Shown here: positions 24,469 through 36,151 of the stretch, in pieces
Numbering within the stretch: position 1 is the first letter of the stretch
How the letters are laid out: every line of letters starts with the position of its first letter
Assembly (NCBI GenBank): GCA_905250125.1
Contig: CAJNOL010001033.1
Span: 20,488 to 84,487 of the forward strand
Origin: Rotaria sordida
Lineage: Eukaryota > Rotifera > Eurotatoria > Philodinida > Philodinidae
Direction of reading: 5' to 3'
DNA: 64,000 nucleotides
Notes under the pieces: model-generated
What the model saw: the letters and a program-made list of their open reading frames with translations, nothing else
Told to the model about the DNA's origin: nothing
Database searches by the model: none
Made by a program: the position numbers and the translations under genes

Positions 24469-26279
24469 CATATTCATCAATATCTTGCGTAAAAATGAAC
24501 TTATTTATTTGGTTTTTTTTTCTTCTCATTCGATAATACAAAAGAATTCAAAACTCGAAATCATCTTTGATCTCAATGTGTTGATTGCATTTTTTTTTCA
24601 ACTGTTAAAATTTTCTTCTTTTGATTTTTCGTTCTTCTAAATGATGACATTTTATATCTGCATAGCAATGAAAAGTTATGATTTTAATTCAGAAATATCA
24701 TTTATAAACAAAAAATTCAGCAAACAATCTCATAATCTCTCAATTATAGATCTTGGCTCATATTTCAAAATGTTTTGAACAATGGGAGAATTTATTTTAT
24801 TTTATTTTTATAATTTATCTTCGCTTATAAAGCATGACAATAATTCCAAATGGACCTTTTTTTCATATGCTTGGCATGCATAGACTTCATGAAAATCATA
24901 CGAATGGCATCTTTGGAATTGGTCGGATATTTTTCTACCGAACCGAATCGGACGGTTGAAATCCTTGATTTAATCGGCGAAAAATCAGTGTGCTTCATGT
25001 GTCAATTAAACAATCAGTTCTTTCAAAAAACAGTCTATTACTTCAGTTCTACACAGACAAACAATGTAAAACTCATATAATCCTGAAAGTTTCTGATAGT
25101 AGCAATTCTTATTTTACTCAGTCATGTTTCATATGTGCTAGCATTAAGAATGAACGAAGATTTCTTTCAAAATGTTTCATCTATATTAGACTTCCTATTT
25201 TAAAGATTTTTTTAATATCTACGTATTTTCACAGTTATATGATGCTAATAGTTCGCAAGATCTTGGCAATACAACGGAATCTTTTTTTGATATTTTGTAA
25301 TGAAAGTATGAACTGAAAACTACTAACAGTTGAGATTTTATGAGGCTCGATTAAAAGTAGTCCAGAAAAGTGCACTCGAAATTTCGAGATGAAAAACCTT
25401 TAGTTTAGACCGAATATGATGAGAAAATGTTAGCTCAGTATTTATAGCTGACATTTTGATAGCGACAGGAAAATTGTCAATAGCAAACTTCCAAGCTCAT
25501 ATCTCTTGATCATTAAAACCATGGAAAGCGTTAAAAACTAGCAAAATAGACAAGCTTTAGTGCCCTGAAAAAATCAATATAAAAAAAAGTAGTGACCATT
25601 GATCGGTTTTGAGAGTTCAACCGGATCAGAGCGGTAACCAGAAGACGACCAACCGATTTGGTTCCAAGTGTGATAAATAAGTATACTTAAAACGATCGAT
25701 TGAAATAAAATAACTACATATTTTCTGCTCAAGATGAAATAATACTATGTGTCTTTAGCCTTATACTCCCCATAATGATTCCAGAAGAATCACTAATGAA
25801 ACAACTATTGAAATAGAGTATTGGTCTATTCGGAAGGCCAATAATATACTAGATCGACCAGATGCACTTTCCTATATGTAGGATGATTTAGCACCTCCAG
25901 TTACCACTGACGAGTAACGACATGAAAAATACTATTTTATATCGTTTATGAATGGCTTGTTGGTTTAGCAAAAATAAAATCTATTTTTTTAATTCAACAA
26001 TACGAATAAACAAAAAAACCAATACATAAGTAATTCAATCATCAGAGGCAGTTTATAATTATCGATTCATTATTCATCAGCTTCGAATATGATAAGATTT
26101 AAAACAATTAGGATGTGAGTTTGGTTTGGGTCTCTACTTGTCGGGCAACAATATCCATCTACACTCGAACTATAGAACTAACGATTTGATCAATATATTA
26201 TTATTGTTTAAAAATATTTCTCGAAGTCAATACAATTTAAAGAATTTATTGATTCAATCTAACAATGAAATGCAATAAT
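24469..26279. other. Intergenic, no gene seen
   Basis: AT-rich stretch with short overlapping frames (24850-25316) lacking motifs. A slightly GC-richer patch near 25590-25670 (with cggttttgagagttcaaccg) may be a repeat relic. It lies between the FAF1 stop and the convergent secreted-protein gene. Confidence 0.45.
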
Positions 26280-27356
26280 TTAAAATGGGAAAAGACTACA
26301 GGACGGAGGCATCACTGGATAATATTCACTAGTTGTTATTGTTGGAGAATTTTCCATGTTAGTTAATAGACCATTCTTATTGACAATATTTGAGCCCGTA
26401 TTAACAATACAAAATGGAGTATTCATTATTGCAATCACACGATTGATAACATCTTCTGCACATAAAGAAGGTTCCTTATTCAATAATTCAGTTACAAGAA
26501 TTTGGGCACATTTAAACACATCGTGATACTAAAATTGAATTTAAAAAGAAAGAAGTTAAATTAAATGAACATTTCAACATACATCACTTGGATCTATTAC
26601 ACTTTCTAACCGTTGTCGGATTTGTTTGACAAGAAAATCAATAATCTATAGTATGAATAATAAAACAAAAGATTATTTGTTATTGTCTTAAATAAAATAA
26701 AATACTAATTTATCGGTATTATATGTAGATGAATTTGTCCGATGCGTAATTCTAAAAATATTATTTTCTCATTTGTTTATTTTGTGTATATATTTGAAAT
26801 AAATTAAAAGATACTCACGTTACTGTTTGTGTATTATATTGTGGAAAAAATTTTTTTTCACATTCATTTTGACGTTGACAACAAGAATGTTGTGCAGCAA
26901 GCGAATTCATAAATTGTTCATGTCTTCGATAAGTTTTTTCTTTGAGAGTGTCAGGTATACAACGTGATGGAGGTTTACGATAATAGAATGAACCATCGAA
27001 ACACAACTATTGAATTAAAAAAAACAAAGAGTGGTTATATTTATGAAACTCACAATCTTGATTGATCGTACGAAACATTTCATAATATTCAACTTGTGCA
27101 AAACGTGTTAGTAATATATCTTGAGTCGGTCGCCAATCATCTTTCTCAATACAATAATTGGAACAATTAAGTTTTGACGATAAATTGGATAAATATGGTT
27201 GTTCATATTTATTCACTAACTTTCGAAATACTTTATATTTATTCTATCGAATAATATTTCACTTACTATTCCAATTAGTTTTATCAATTTTACACTGATA
27301 GAAGAAAGTATTAAACTAAAAAAAGGTATGTATAATATCAGAGCTTTGCTTTGCAT
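26280..27356 (-). CDS. Unrecognised secreted Cys-rich protein
   Basis: On the minus strand, exons 27267-27356, about 27054-27219, 26819-27006, 26706-26751, 26583-26645 and 26280-26528 encode a protein of about 270 residues. The first exon gives a signal-peptide-like start (MQSKALILYIPFFSLILSSI). Later segments contain many cysteines (NCSNYCIEK, CFDGSFYY, RCIPDTLKE, HSCCQRQNECEKK, FKCAQILV, SLCAEDVIN, CSLFPF), which fits an extracellular disulphide-bonded protein. Exons 1-2 and 3 to 6 join in phase with consensus splice sites. The exon 2/exon 3 join does not: the good donor at 27053 leaves phase 1, whereas exon 3 needs phase 0. This may be a non-canonical site, an unseen micro-exon, a sequence error, or a disabling indel. 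I do not recognise the family. Confidence 0.6.
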
Positions 27357-30300
27357 ATGGGCGCCTAAATCTATAAGATCGAAATTAATTCATTCTATTA
27401 TAGGAAAATCAGATTAGAAATTTACATATGTTATTATCAACGATCATCATATTATTTTAGAAAAAATTCAATTCGATTTATTGTATATTGTTCAATATAT
27501 GGACTACCAAACGAACCAAAATACATTAAAAATACAGCTGATATCCCCATACTCTAGATAAATCTGGTGTATGTATCGTTTTCCATACAGAAAACGAAAC
27601 CATAAGATTCTCAAAGTAGGTCTCATCAGAACGATTTACATACAAAAATCATTAGGATCTGGAGTTGTATCATGTTTTATCAAAATTTAGGATAATCATT
27701 ATTAATATTGTTGGAATGCTGTCGGTCACCCAGATCAAACAATTCCATTATAAGATCTTGTACAATTCTTGTATGATCTTAATGTTAGATTGCACATGAT
27801 CCATGCATGATTTTCCAGAGTTTCTCACAACGTTGTATGCCTGGTTTTGTTCTATTTTCGACTTCTATTATCTTGTTTTCGTAAGAAACTTTTGTATCTT
27901 CACTCGTCTATGTATATTTATTTACAAAAATTACAAAAACTAAATGAAAACATAGATATGCGCTTAAAAGAACATAAAAAAAAGAAAAAAGAACTATTGT
28001 TATTAAATTTGATTACTAAAATGATTGGAAATAAAAGTAATGAACACAATTAAAGATGTACGTGTTTTCTTCTGTCTCTATTTATTCTTTGAGAAAACAA
28101 ACGTGTATATATGCACATGAAAAGCAAGAATAAAATAGAAAAGAGTGCAAAGGTTAATCAAGGTCAAAAAAAAGCAATAGAAATGAAATAACAGCAACAA
28201 AAATATCAAAGAAAAGAGAATAAAGAGGATCGGAGTATATGTTATAAGAATGCGCTGTGACACACCATTTTATTATATCGAATCTTTCTCCTCGAGCAGA
28301 CTTTCAAAAGCATACAATGGGTGTAATGAGTGCGCGAAAATTTGAAATATATATTTTTAGTTCGTTCTGTTCTGATTTCGAGTGCCGTGGCAGTCATCGA
28401 ATTCCGACCACTCAAAAATTTCATCCTATCGAACATTCATTTTCGATTCTTCAAGCACTTTTAGATCCCTAGATACTCATCGAAGTTTCGAATGCTCGAG
28501 AAAAGAAACATATCAGAAGCATAATATTGAGTGCTTCAGTAGAAGTAAGTCTAGCAAAATAACAGTTTCAAGTAGTAAGTTAATTTTTATTTCGTGAAAC
28601 TTCTTCAAAAAATAATTTACAAATGTCTCTTTCATTTAGCTACCTTACTAGAATGATTTATATTCGACATATATTTTCCTTTATTTCATAATTTTCTAAA
28701 AAACAATTTAACATTAATTGATGAAAAATAACAAGTAAGACGGGAATCCATAGGCGTTTTTGACGAAGAACACAGCCATAACGAATTTTGCGTTCTGAAT
28801 ATTTGAAAAATTTTTTAAATATTGATTTTACACTTTATCACATAAATCAAATATTTATTGAATGCCATATTTATCAAATATGGGTACTTATATGGCATCT
28901 GTGGCTCCAAAAAGTCGTTTTCTATAGTTATAGACACATAAAAAATGTTTTTATTCGATTAAAAAGTTTTTTAATTTTCAAAAATTGTTAGCAAATGTTA
29001 AAATAACAACCTTGAAAGTACTATCTTCCCAAGAATGAAAAGATAACTTTCATAGAAGAACAATAATTCATATTTGGTTTAGATGTTCGACGAATGTTAA
29101 TAGTAAGTATCAATGTGCGAATCTACTCCTCCGTGTTTATTTGATAGATTTCGACGGCTCAAGAATGAGGCATCTATAGGAAAAAATCATTTTTATTTTG
29201 ATCAAATTTTGATCCCCTCGATAAAAATCGTTCGACTGATCGAAAACTCCATGTTTTACTGACCTGTCGCCGAGCCCTCGATCTATCGGAAAGTGAGAAT
29301 CCAAGGGTCCGTTTTCCACTTCGATGCTCACGGTAGCCTTAAATCAACGCATCGAAGTGCCTGATCGGATGGCCAGTTGGATCCAATTTATTTATTCATG
29401 CAGATCAGCGCTCATGAAATTTTTCTCATCTGTATAAAGCAGTCTAGGTAATTTACTTCGTTTCCTCTTATATACATATTCATTATGATCCGCTGTGGAA
29501 GCAATGAGATAGAGAAGACATTTTAAAGGCAACATTCTTGTGCTCGAATTTAAATATCATTTTTTGTCTTTCTTTCTCGTGTCTATATATATATATATAT
29601 ATATCTTTTTTTTTCGCACTTGATTGAACTCCTTCTCAGCTAGAATGAAAAGTCAATAATAAACATCAAATTTCATGCTCTTTGAACTGATCTTTTAAAG
29701 CATTAAAATAAATCGTGCTTATCTTGCAAACATTACTACAACCTTTTCGTTTTATCTTTGCATTTGCATAATATTTGATTTCTTCTGTTGAATTCACAAT
29801 TTGCCTACTTTTTTAATTCAATACACTTTACGTTGTGTGTTCTCTACATTTCACCGCACGAAACATCGTTTTCAAGGTACTCTTTTTGCTTTGATAAATA
29901 GACTACTTAAATATTTATATCATTAAAAGATAAATATATAGATTGACAAATAGATAGGTAGGTTAGTATATGGTTAACTAAATAAATTTACACAACCAAT
30001 GTCGAATATGAAATTATCGCATGTTAAATATCGAAAGTAAGAATATCGAAAGCAGATATGTCGAATGATGAAAATATGGAAGAAAAACATTGTTATTCGT
30101 CTTCCCTCTGATTTTGATTTATTTGTTGTGATAATATTTTTATACTTCAACATTTTATCTGTCAACCAAATTTAGGTTTACCAACTACCAAGTTAGATAG
30201 TTATATAATGAGATAAATAGTCAGATATTTAACGAAACAGACGTTTAGAAAAGTAGCTAGATCGACAGTCAGGTAAGGCATTTTTTTGAATAGATGTACA

Positions 30301-30868
30301 ATAGTAAGAACTAAACAGTTTATAGGTTCCTAAGACTATTTAGAATCGGCAGAAAATTCTGCTGCCTTTCTTGTTAAGTACTTGGTGAGTTTTGAAGATT
30401 GTCTCATCCAATGAAGATTAAAATGTATTTCCAATTGTAATATAATGTTTGCAAAGGTTTCTGATAACTTCAAGTTTTGAAAAATTATGAACAGAGATGT
30501 TGGTCTTGCTAACCACAATATTACACTTGAAAATTCATATTTTATCTAGGTCAGATAGGAATCGTCTTGAAGGCTGGTTATATTATCTAATACAATAAGT
30601 AAGAGAATTCGTTGTTGACTGTAAAAAGATAGAACAATGCGGACTATAGAGAGTGAGGAAAAACCAAACTGTAGTTCTTATTCTTTATTCCCAAAAAGTC
30701 GATGTACGCTTAAATCTGAAATAAACATTTATTAGATAGACGTATAAATGGATAATAAATTAAGTAGATTGTTACGTTTTTAGACAAATAGCTAATAGAT
30801 AGATAGGTAGTTTGACAGATCATTAAAAGTAGCTATTGCAGAATTTTTTTTTTGAAAAAATCAATCGT

Positions 30869-31392
30869 CATCTTTTGAAGAACTTTCGATCGTTTATAAC
30901 TATCGAAGTCGGGTTTTCGTCATTAGATAGAGCAATATCAGAAATGTCTATCTATGTGGCATTCATTAAGTTCGAAGAAATTTTTCATGAACATTTACAG
31001 GTGACCATTTTTTTCGTTGTCCATTTCTACAACTTTTTATAGCAATCTCGGCTCAAATTACACCAAAATGTAGCCCAGAGAGAGTTGTATTATCCATAAA
31101 ATTTCCAAATTTCCAAACACTTCCCTTGAAGCATGAGTCCAGGATGAGGATGAAAAAGTTGAATAATCATATAGGGAATACAACACTCTTTGGGTACATT
31201 TTGGTGAAATTTGAGGCTAGGTTGCTACGAAAATTTGTAGAAATGGACAACGAAAAAATGTTCGCTTGCAAATGTTCCTGAAAATCTTCTTCGAACTTAA
31301 TGAATGTTACATAGATGGATGTTTCCCGACATTGCTCTATCTAATAGGAAAAATCCGACTTCGATAGCTATAAACGATTGAAAGATTCAATG
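30869..31392. mobile_element. Long foldback element, ~520 bp
   Basis: The arms are imperfect reverse complements over about 240 bases. Clear matched blocks are cgtttataactatcgaagtc, attagatagagcaat, cattcattaagttcgaagaa, cgttgtccatttctacaa and accaaaatgta, each found again inverted in the right arm. The loop is near 31110-31160. There is no conserved open frame. Structure suggests a foldback or MITE-type DNA element of unknown family. Confidence 0.75.
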
Positions 31393-31746
31393 AATAATAC
31401 ACTTTAACAATCTTACCTTCTTTCGTTCTTTTCAAACATAATTCGCGAATAATACAGATAACAACCATGGTCTTTCATGTTTATTGTCTCCTTCTTGTGT
31501 CTATACATATATTTTCCTATCTTCTGCTTTTGCAACAATCAAACTAATGCATCGTGAGAAAATGTACTTATTTCTCTTTCTTTTATGTTTCTCATGTATC
31601 TAATGGATGAACTTATAATATCACAATAAAATTGAGTCGAATGTAAACAAAAATATTACAGATTATTTTAGTCAAAGAGTTTTTTTACAAAAATATTTAC
31701 ATTTTTTGCTTATTAATTAAAAGATTCTTTTAGATAAATCGTAGAC

Positions 31747-31818
31747 ATTACTTTAATTTTGTACTATAAGAATCTCTATCACAAACTAGAGATTCTTACA
31801 GTGCAAAATTAAAGTAAT
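31747..31818. repeat. Compact hairpin, 72 bp
   Basis: A 31-33-base stem (attactttaattttgtactataagaatctct, shown in the left arm only in part) pairs almost perfectly with the sequence ending aaagtaat, around a 7-9-base loop (cacaaac). It could be the smallest member of the foldback class, or a precursor-like RNA hairpin if transcribed. Nothing else around it suggests a gene. Confidence 0.65.
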
Positions 31819-32050
31819 AGGACATTCTTAAAAGATGATAAAAAATTTCTAATAACTAAGAACTTGTCTGAACTATTTTTTATGCAAACTAAGTCTATGA
31901 ATAGAACAACTTCCTTAGTTTAGAAATCAAAATTGTAAAAACACGTTAAGTTTCTTGAACGAAAACGAAATCGGAAAAATGTATGCTTTTCGTGGTTTTA
32001 TTTTCGTTAAAATTTTAGCAGATTTTTTTCGTTTTTTGTCTGGCTGAGTT

Positions 32051-32422
32051 TTATCCATATTTGATCCAGATAATAGCTTCTTGTCGAACTTCTCAAGTAA
32101 CAGCTTATGAAAAAAAACATATTTTTCAACTTCGACTTCGAACTTTGTATACGTGAAGACCTCAATGAGATGATGTTATATACAAAACTTCATTTATTTT
32201 GAATATTGCAATATCAACATATGAATTTCTCAAAAAATGTACACTTGTAGGTATTGTGCAAAATACAGATATTTTGAGAAACCCATATGTTGACATTGCA
32301 ATATTCAAAATTAATGAAATTTTGTATATTTAATAGTCTCATTAAGGCCTTCGCGTACATAGAGTTGCTACTTGAGGAGTCTGGTAGGAAGTCATTATCT
32401 GAATCAAATATGGACAAGATCC
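32051..32422. mobile_element. Foldback element, ~370 bp
   Basis: The left part (ttatccatatttgatccaga, then acttctcaagtaacagct and ttttgaatattgcaat) recurs inverted on the right, ending atcaaatatggacaaga. Arms are about 150-180 bases with some internal gaps, and the centre is near 32255-32265. Non-coding. Confidence 0.7.
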
Positions 32423-33033
32423 AGAGTCCTTTTAGGATTATGATATTCTAGTGGTACTCTGCATACAGGCACATTATGCTGGCAGTCAGAGCAAATCATC
32501 TACGAATGTTCGTTCGTTGAAATCCAGTGCTTAAAAGCGCTTAAAGATGCAACTGCAAGCGCTTTTACGCGAGAAATTTAAGCTACATTAAGAGAGCTTT
32601 TTTTGATTAAATTTTCATATAGGTCATCAAAGCTGAAAAGTATGTCCATCTCTACTGTAGTAAAGGAGACAATATTTGATTGGACGAATGAGAATGAGCC
32701 TGTGTTATGCTGTCTTTCTTCACTATGTAGAAGCTTGGTATAGATAGAAAATGACAATCAAGCTATCACAATGAGTCACACAATGTAGAAATAAGAAAGT
32801 GCAAAGAGAATCAACGGAGCATATCATGGATCACACGTGGCGATGTATATGAATATTGTACACCGTCAATTTTCTTTCATCAAGCCTCTTGATCCTACGT
32901 TTCATACAAATGAGTATTGTGTGACCAAAATGCGAAGAGTGGATATCTATTAGCATACTATTACTATATCCTAGTTTCCAATTGTAGATCAGCGTCTTGT
33001 CACTTTTTATTTCTGTTTCTCGTATTTATTACA

Positions 33034-35055
33034 ATGCCTGCCGATTCTGTTCCAGTATTCTTGAATCGTGATAATAATGGTAAGGTCAATTTTTCGATAT
33101 TTAGTAGTTTTATTTGTCTAAATCACGATCTATAGAATTTCCGATTGAGAAAACTGATCTCATTCTTTTTTTACTTAATAATTCTATTGTTGTTCGAAAA
33201 TGCCTACGCATTAAAGTTGGCCTATCTCAAAGATTTAAAGTGAAGAATGTAAAAGTATTGTTTTTTTCGTTGTAGGTCCACCATCAGATAAATTATTAGT
33301 TGCAACGGAGAACAATCCTCTATTGGCAACAACATCTACTACAGTCAATACCAATAAAGATTTTCCTGAACAAAATATGCAACAAATCAATGAAAGTAAT
33401 GTTCATTCTCAGACAAAGCGCAGAAAAGTGATAAAGATATCTATTCTTGTATCGTTGGTGCTTTTTGTGATCGCTATCATTATCATGTTGATCTTCATTA
33501 TTATTCGTATTAAAGCAACAACACATGCTCAAGAGTCAAAAGTGAATAAAACTCAAGTATCAGTCAATGCAAATTCAGCAGGTAGGAATTGCAACGATAC
33601 GAAATGTTTACTGAAGCTTGCTTAATCAGTGCATATTTGTATTGAGCAACGAATTTTTTTCAACAAACAGCTCTCCACGATTACATGTTTCATCTGGGAG
33701 AATTTATTAGGAGTAGTAAATATACCGAATATAAAACTAACCCAATAACATCATTCGCACAAACAGTACATGAAATAGATTCTAGCAGGAGAACATCTCT
33801 TAAGAAGAATCACTGATGAATAATAAAAATGCCTTTTGGTTTTTCAGATAGATTCCAACCTGACATCACTACTGTTCAGCAATCAACAAAGAAGGTGCTG
33901 TTCGTTATTGCAGATGGTATTCCTGCAGATGTTATTGAAGCTGTTTCGGTTACGAACATTCGAAAGATTATCGACATTGGACGATATACAAGAGCTTATG
34001 TAGGAGGAATCCGTGGCACATATTCGGAGACGCCAACGGTTTCTGCGCCGGGTTACATGGATCTTATTACCGGTACATGGGGTAACAAACACAATGTCTA
34101 CAATAACGATGTCAAAAATCCTAACTACCATTATAAGAATATTTTTCGATTGCTGAAAGAACAAGAACCACAGAAGAAGATCGCTATCTTCTCAACTTGG
34201 ACAGACAATCGTATCAAACTCGTCGGTGAGAGTTTACCACAGGCAGGTGCAATTACTTTCGATTACAGATTCGATGGATATGAACTAGATCACAACACTT
34301 ATCCACACGATCCAGAAGCACATTACATCTATGATATCGATGAGCGTGTGATTAATGAAACTGTCGCATGTATCCGAACATCTGCACCTGATCTATCATG
34401 GGTTTATTTAGAGTATACCGATGATGTTGCACACAAATTTGGCGACAGTGATCAGTTTAATCAAAGCATTCTTATCCTTGATAATCAGATCGGACGCATT
34501 TGGGAAGCAGTGGAGTATAGACAGAAGCAATTCAATGAGGATTGGTTAGTGATTATTACAACCGATCATGGTCGAGAACCAACTACAGGCCTAGACCATG
34601 GGAGACAGTCCAATCGGGAACGTACGACTTGGATAGTCATCAATAAGCAAGACACCAACGATTATTTTCATGATTTTCAACCTGCTATCGTTGATCTATT
34701 GCCAACAATGACACGATTTCTAGGTATCTCCATTCCATTGAAATCTGCTCGAGAGCTTGATGGAGTTCCATTGATTGGAAATATTTCATTGGCCGAACCT
34801 GAGGTAAATTTGCTTGGTAATAGTATCCAGTTTCGTTGGAAAGCGTTCGATCATGTTGGCAACGTGACAATATGGCTTTCGACTACCAATACATTCAAGA
34901 ACGGAACGACCGATCATTACCATCTAATAGGAACAGTACCAATAGATAAGAAAACAGCTATGATTGATATACAGAACTATCCATCGAACTTCTACAAGAT
35001 TGTGCTAGCAGGTCGACATAATATGGTTAACAAATGGATTTTTCGACCGGGTTAA
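33034..35055 (+). CDS. Membrane-anchored type I phosphodiesterase-like
   Basis: Three exons (33034-33079, 33276-33581, 33848-35055) give 519 residues. Residues 1-80 are a polar cytosolic-type tail, followed by a basic RRKVIKISI and one hydrophobic segment (about 83-105, LVSLVLFVIAIIIMLIFIII), so it is probably a type II membrane protein. The rest is an alkaline-phosphatase-superfamily domain of the nucleotide pyrophosphatase/phosphodiesterase type: VLFVIADGIP supplies the first metal-binding Asp, TPTVSAPGYMDLITG places a Ser where NPPs have the nucleophilic Thr, and YTDDVAHKFGDS, TTDHGRE and GLDHGRQS supply further metal ligands. It should cleave phosphodiesters or phosphomonoesters outside the cell or in the lumen. 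The catalytic part lies in one 1.2-kb exon and has more G/C at third positions than nearby genes, which suggests horizontal origin. Substrate is unknown. Confidence 0.88.
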
Positions 35056-36151
35056 AATTATTCATAAATCAATACATAAACTTTTTTCTTGTTCGATTAT
35101 GCAGAAGTTTGGACAATACTCAAAACTGCTACTACGGTCTTCAAATAGTTCTTAAAATATAGATCATTTTTTGCTTCATTTTTTTTGACGATTGAACTAC
35201 TCTATATTTTGAAGGTGAACAGGAGTGGGAGTGGGAGCGGGAGTGCGTATGACGAAGAGGAGATTTATACACAACGTCCACATTCTTCTGTTGACAATGA
35301 ATTGATCGAAAATGTTTTGTCGAAAGAACATTGTGTCGAAATTCATATTTCGAAGTAATATTCTTGTCCAAGAAATCATTTATCAAAACGAGTTCAATAC
35401 AACAAATTAATCATTTTCGAGCACATATTTTCATATCTTCTTCTCAGGAAAATTTTTTTCGGAATTTATTGATTCTCATATAAAAAGTTTGAATTCAGAT
35501 ACTTTCATCGAGTATCTTCTTTTTTCCAATCACTTTCTCATGACATACTAGTAATTCCATTTATTATAAATACTTTAATTTAGTTCAGTTGATTAAAATT
35601 AATTTAAAAGGATCATATATTTAGAACGAATATAAAATGAAATGAATTGAATGGAACTATATTTCTTTTATTTTAATTTTAATTAAAATAAATCTAATCT
35701 AATAAAATTATTGTGTTTATTTTATTTTAAAACAAAATGATTTAATCTGTTGGCATCGTTTTAGTTATAGTATCATGAAGTGAATTAGTCTTAATATAGT
35801 TCATTTTATTTCCATTAAAATAAAATCGACGCTATGAGAGTTATTGACCTACGATTAAAATAATACGTAATAATTTAATTTAGAAGTAGGCTTTTTTTTT
35901 ATTTAAATTATACTTATTTCTTCATTTTAGGTCAGTTTTTACGATTGAATTACATCGAAGTGAATCGTTTTTTAATTGCAATTATTAATTTTTTTTATTT
36001 CAGCTCATATCAATATGGTATTTAATATAAGTAAATCTTTTTTTGACTGAAATTATTATTCTTTATTTAGATCATTCAGTCGATAAAACTCAAAAAAAAA
36101 TTTTTTTTCTATAATTTTGTTTTTCACTTATGCATTACAAGTGTATATTTA
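35056..36151. other. AT-rich intergenic spacer
   Basis: No gene seen. A small GC-richer patch lies at about 35210-35290 (gagtgggagtgggagcggga-like purine run); the remainder up to the Tc1/mariner element is extremely AT-rich with runs of taa/tta around 35560-35720. Confidence 0.45.

Larger units (their letters stand above)
27357..33033. other. Gene-poor repeat-bearing region, 5.7 kb
   Basis: I find no gene I can support. A plus-strand frame ending at 28053 is Lys/Leu-rich and coiled-coil-like (about 68 residues) but has no partner exons. Frames around 28242-28597 overlap on both strands and look incidental. The stretch 29140-29400 has higher GC than its surroundings. Degenerate TAGA/GATA tracts occur at about 29920-30290 and 30720-30830, a (ta)n run near 29586, and three palindromes (30869-31392, 31747-31818, 32051-32422). 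Confidence 0.45.

Noticed and set aside
24850-25316. Two overlapping plus-strand frames as a membrane protein
   Set aside because: They overlap in different frames, have no splice context, and the hydrophobicity follows from AT-rich composition.
28242-28597. Overlapping frames on both strands as a small gene
   Set aside because: Neither strand shows intron signals, conserved motifs or codon bias like that of the confirmed genes.
29140-29400. GC-richer patch as a tRNA or structured RNA gene
   Set aside because: I could not find paired A and B boxes or a cloverleaf; only a small inverted repeat around cacttcgatg is present.
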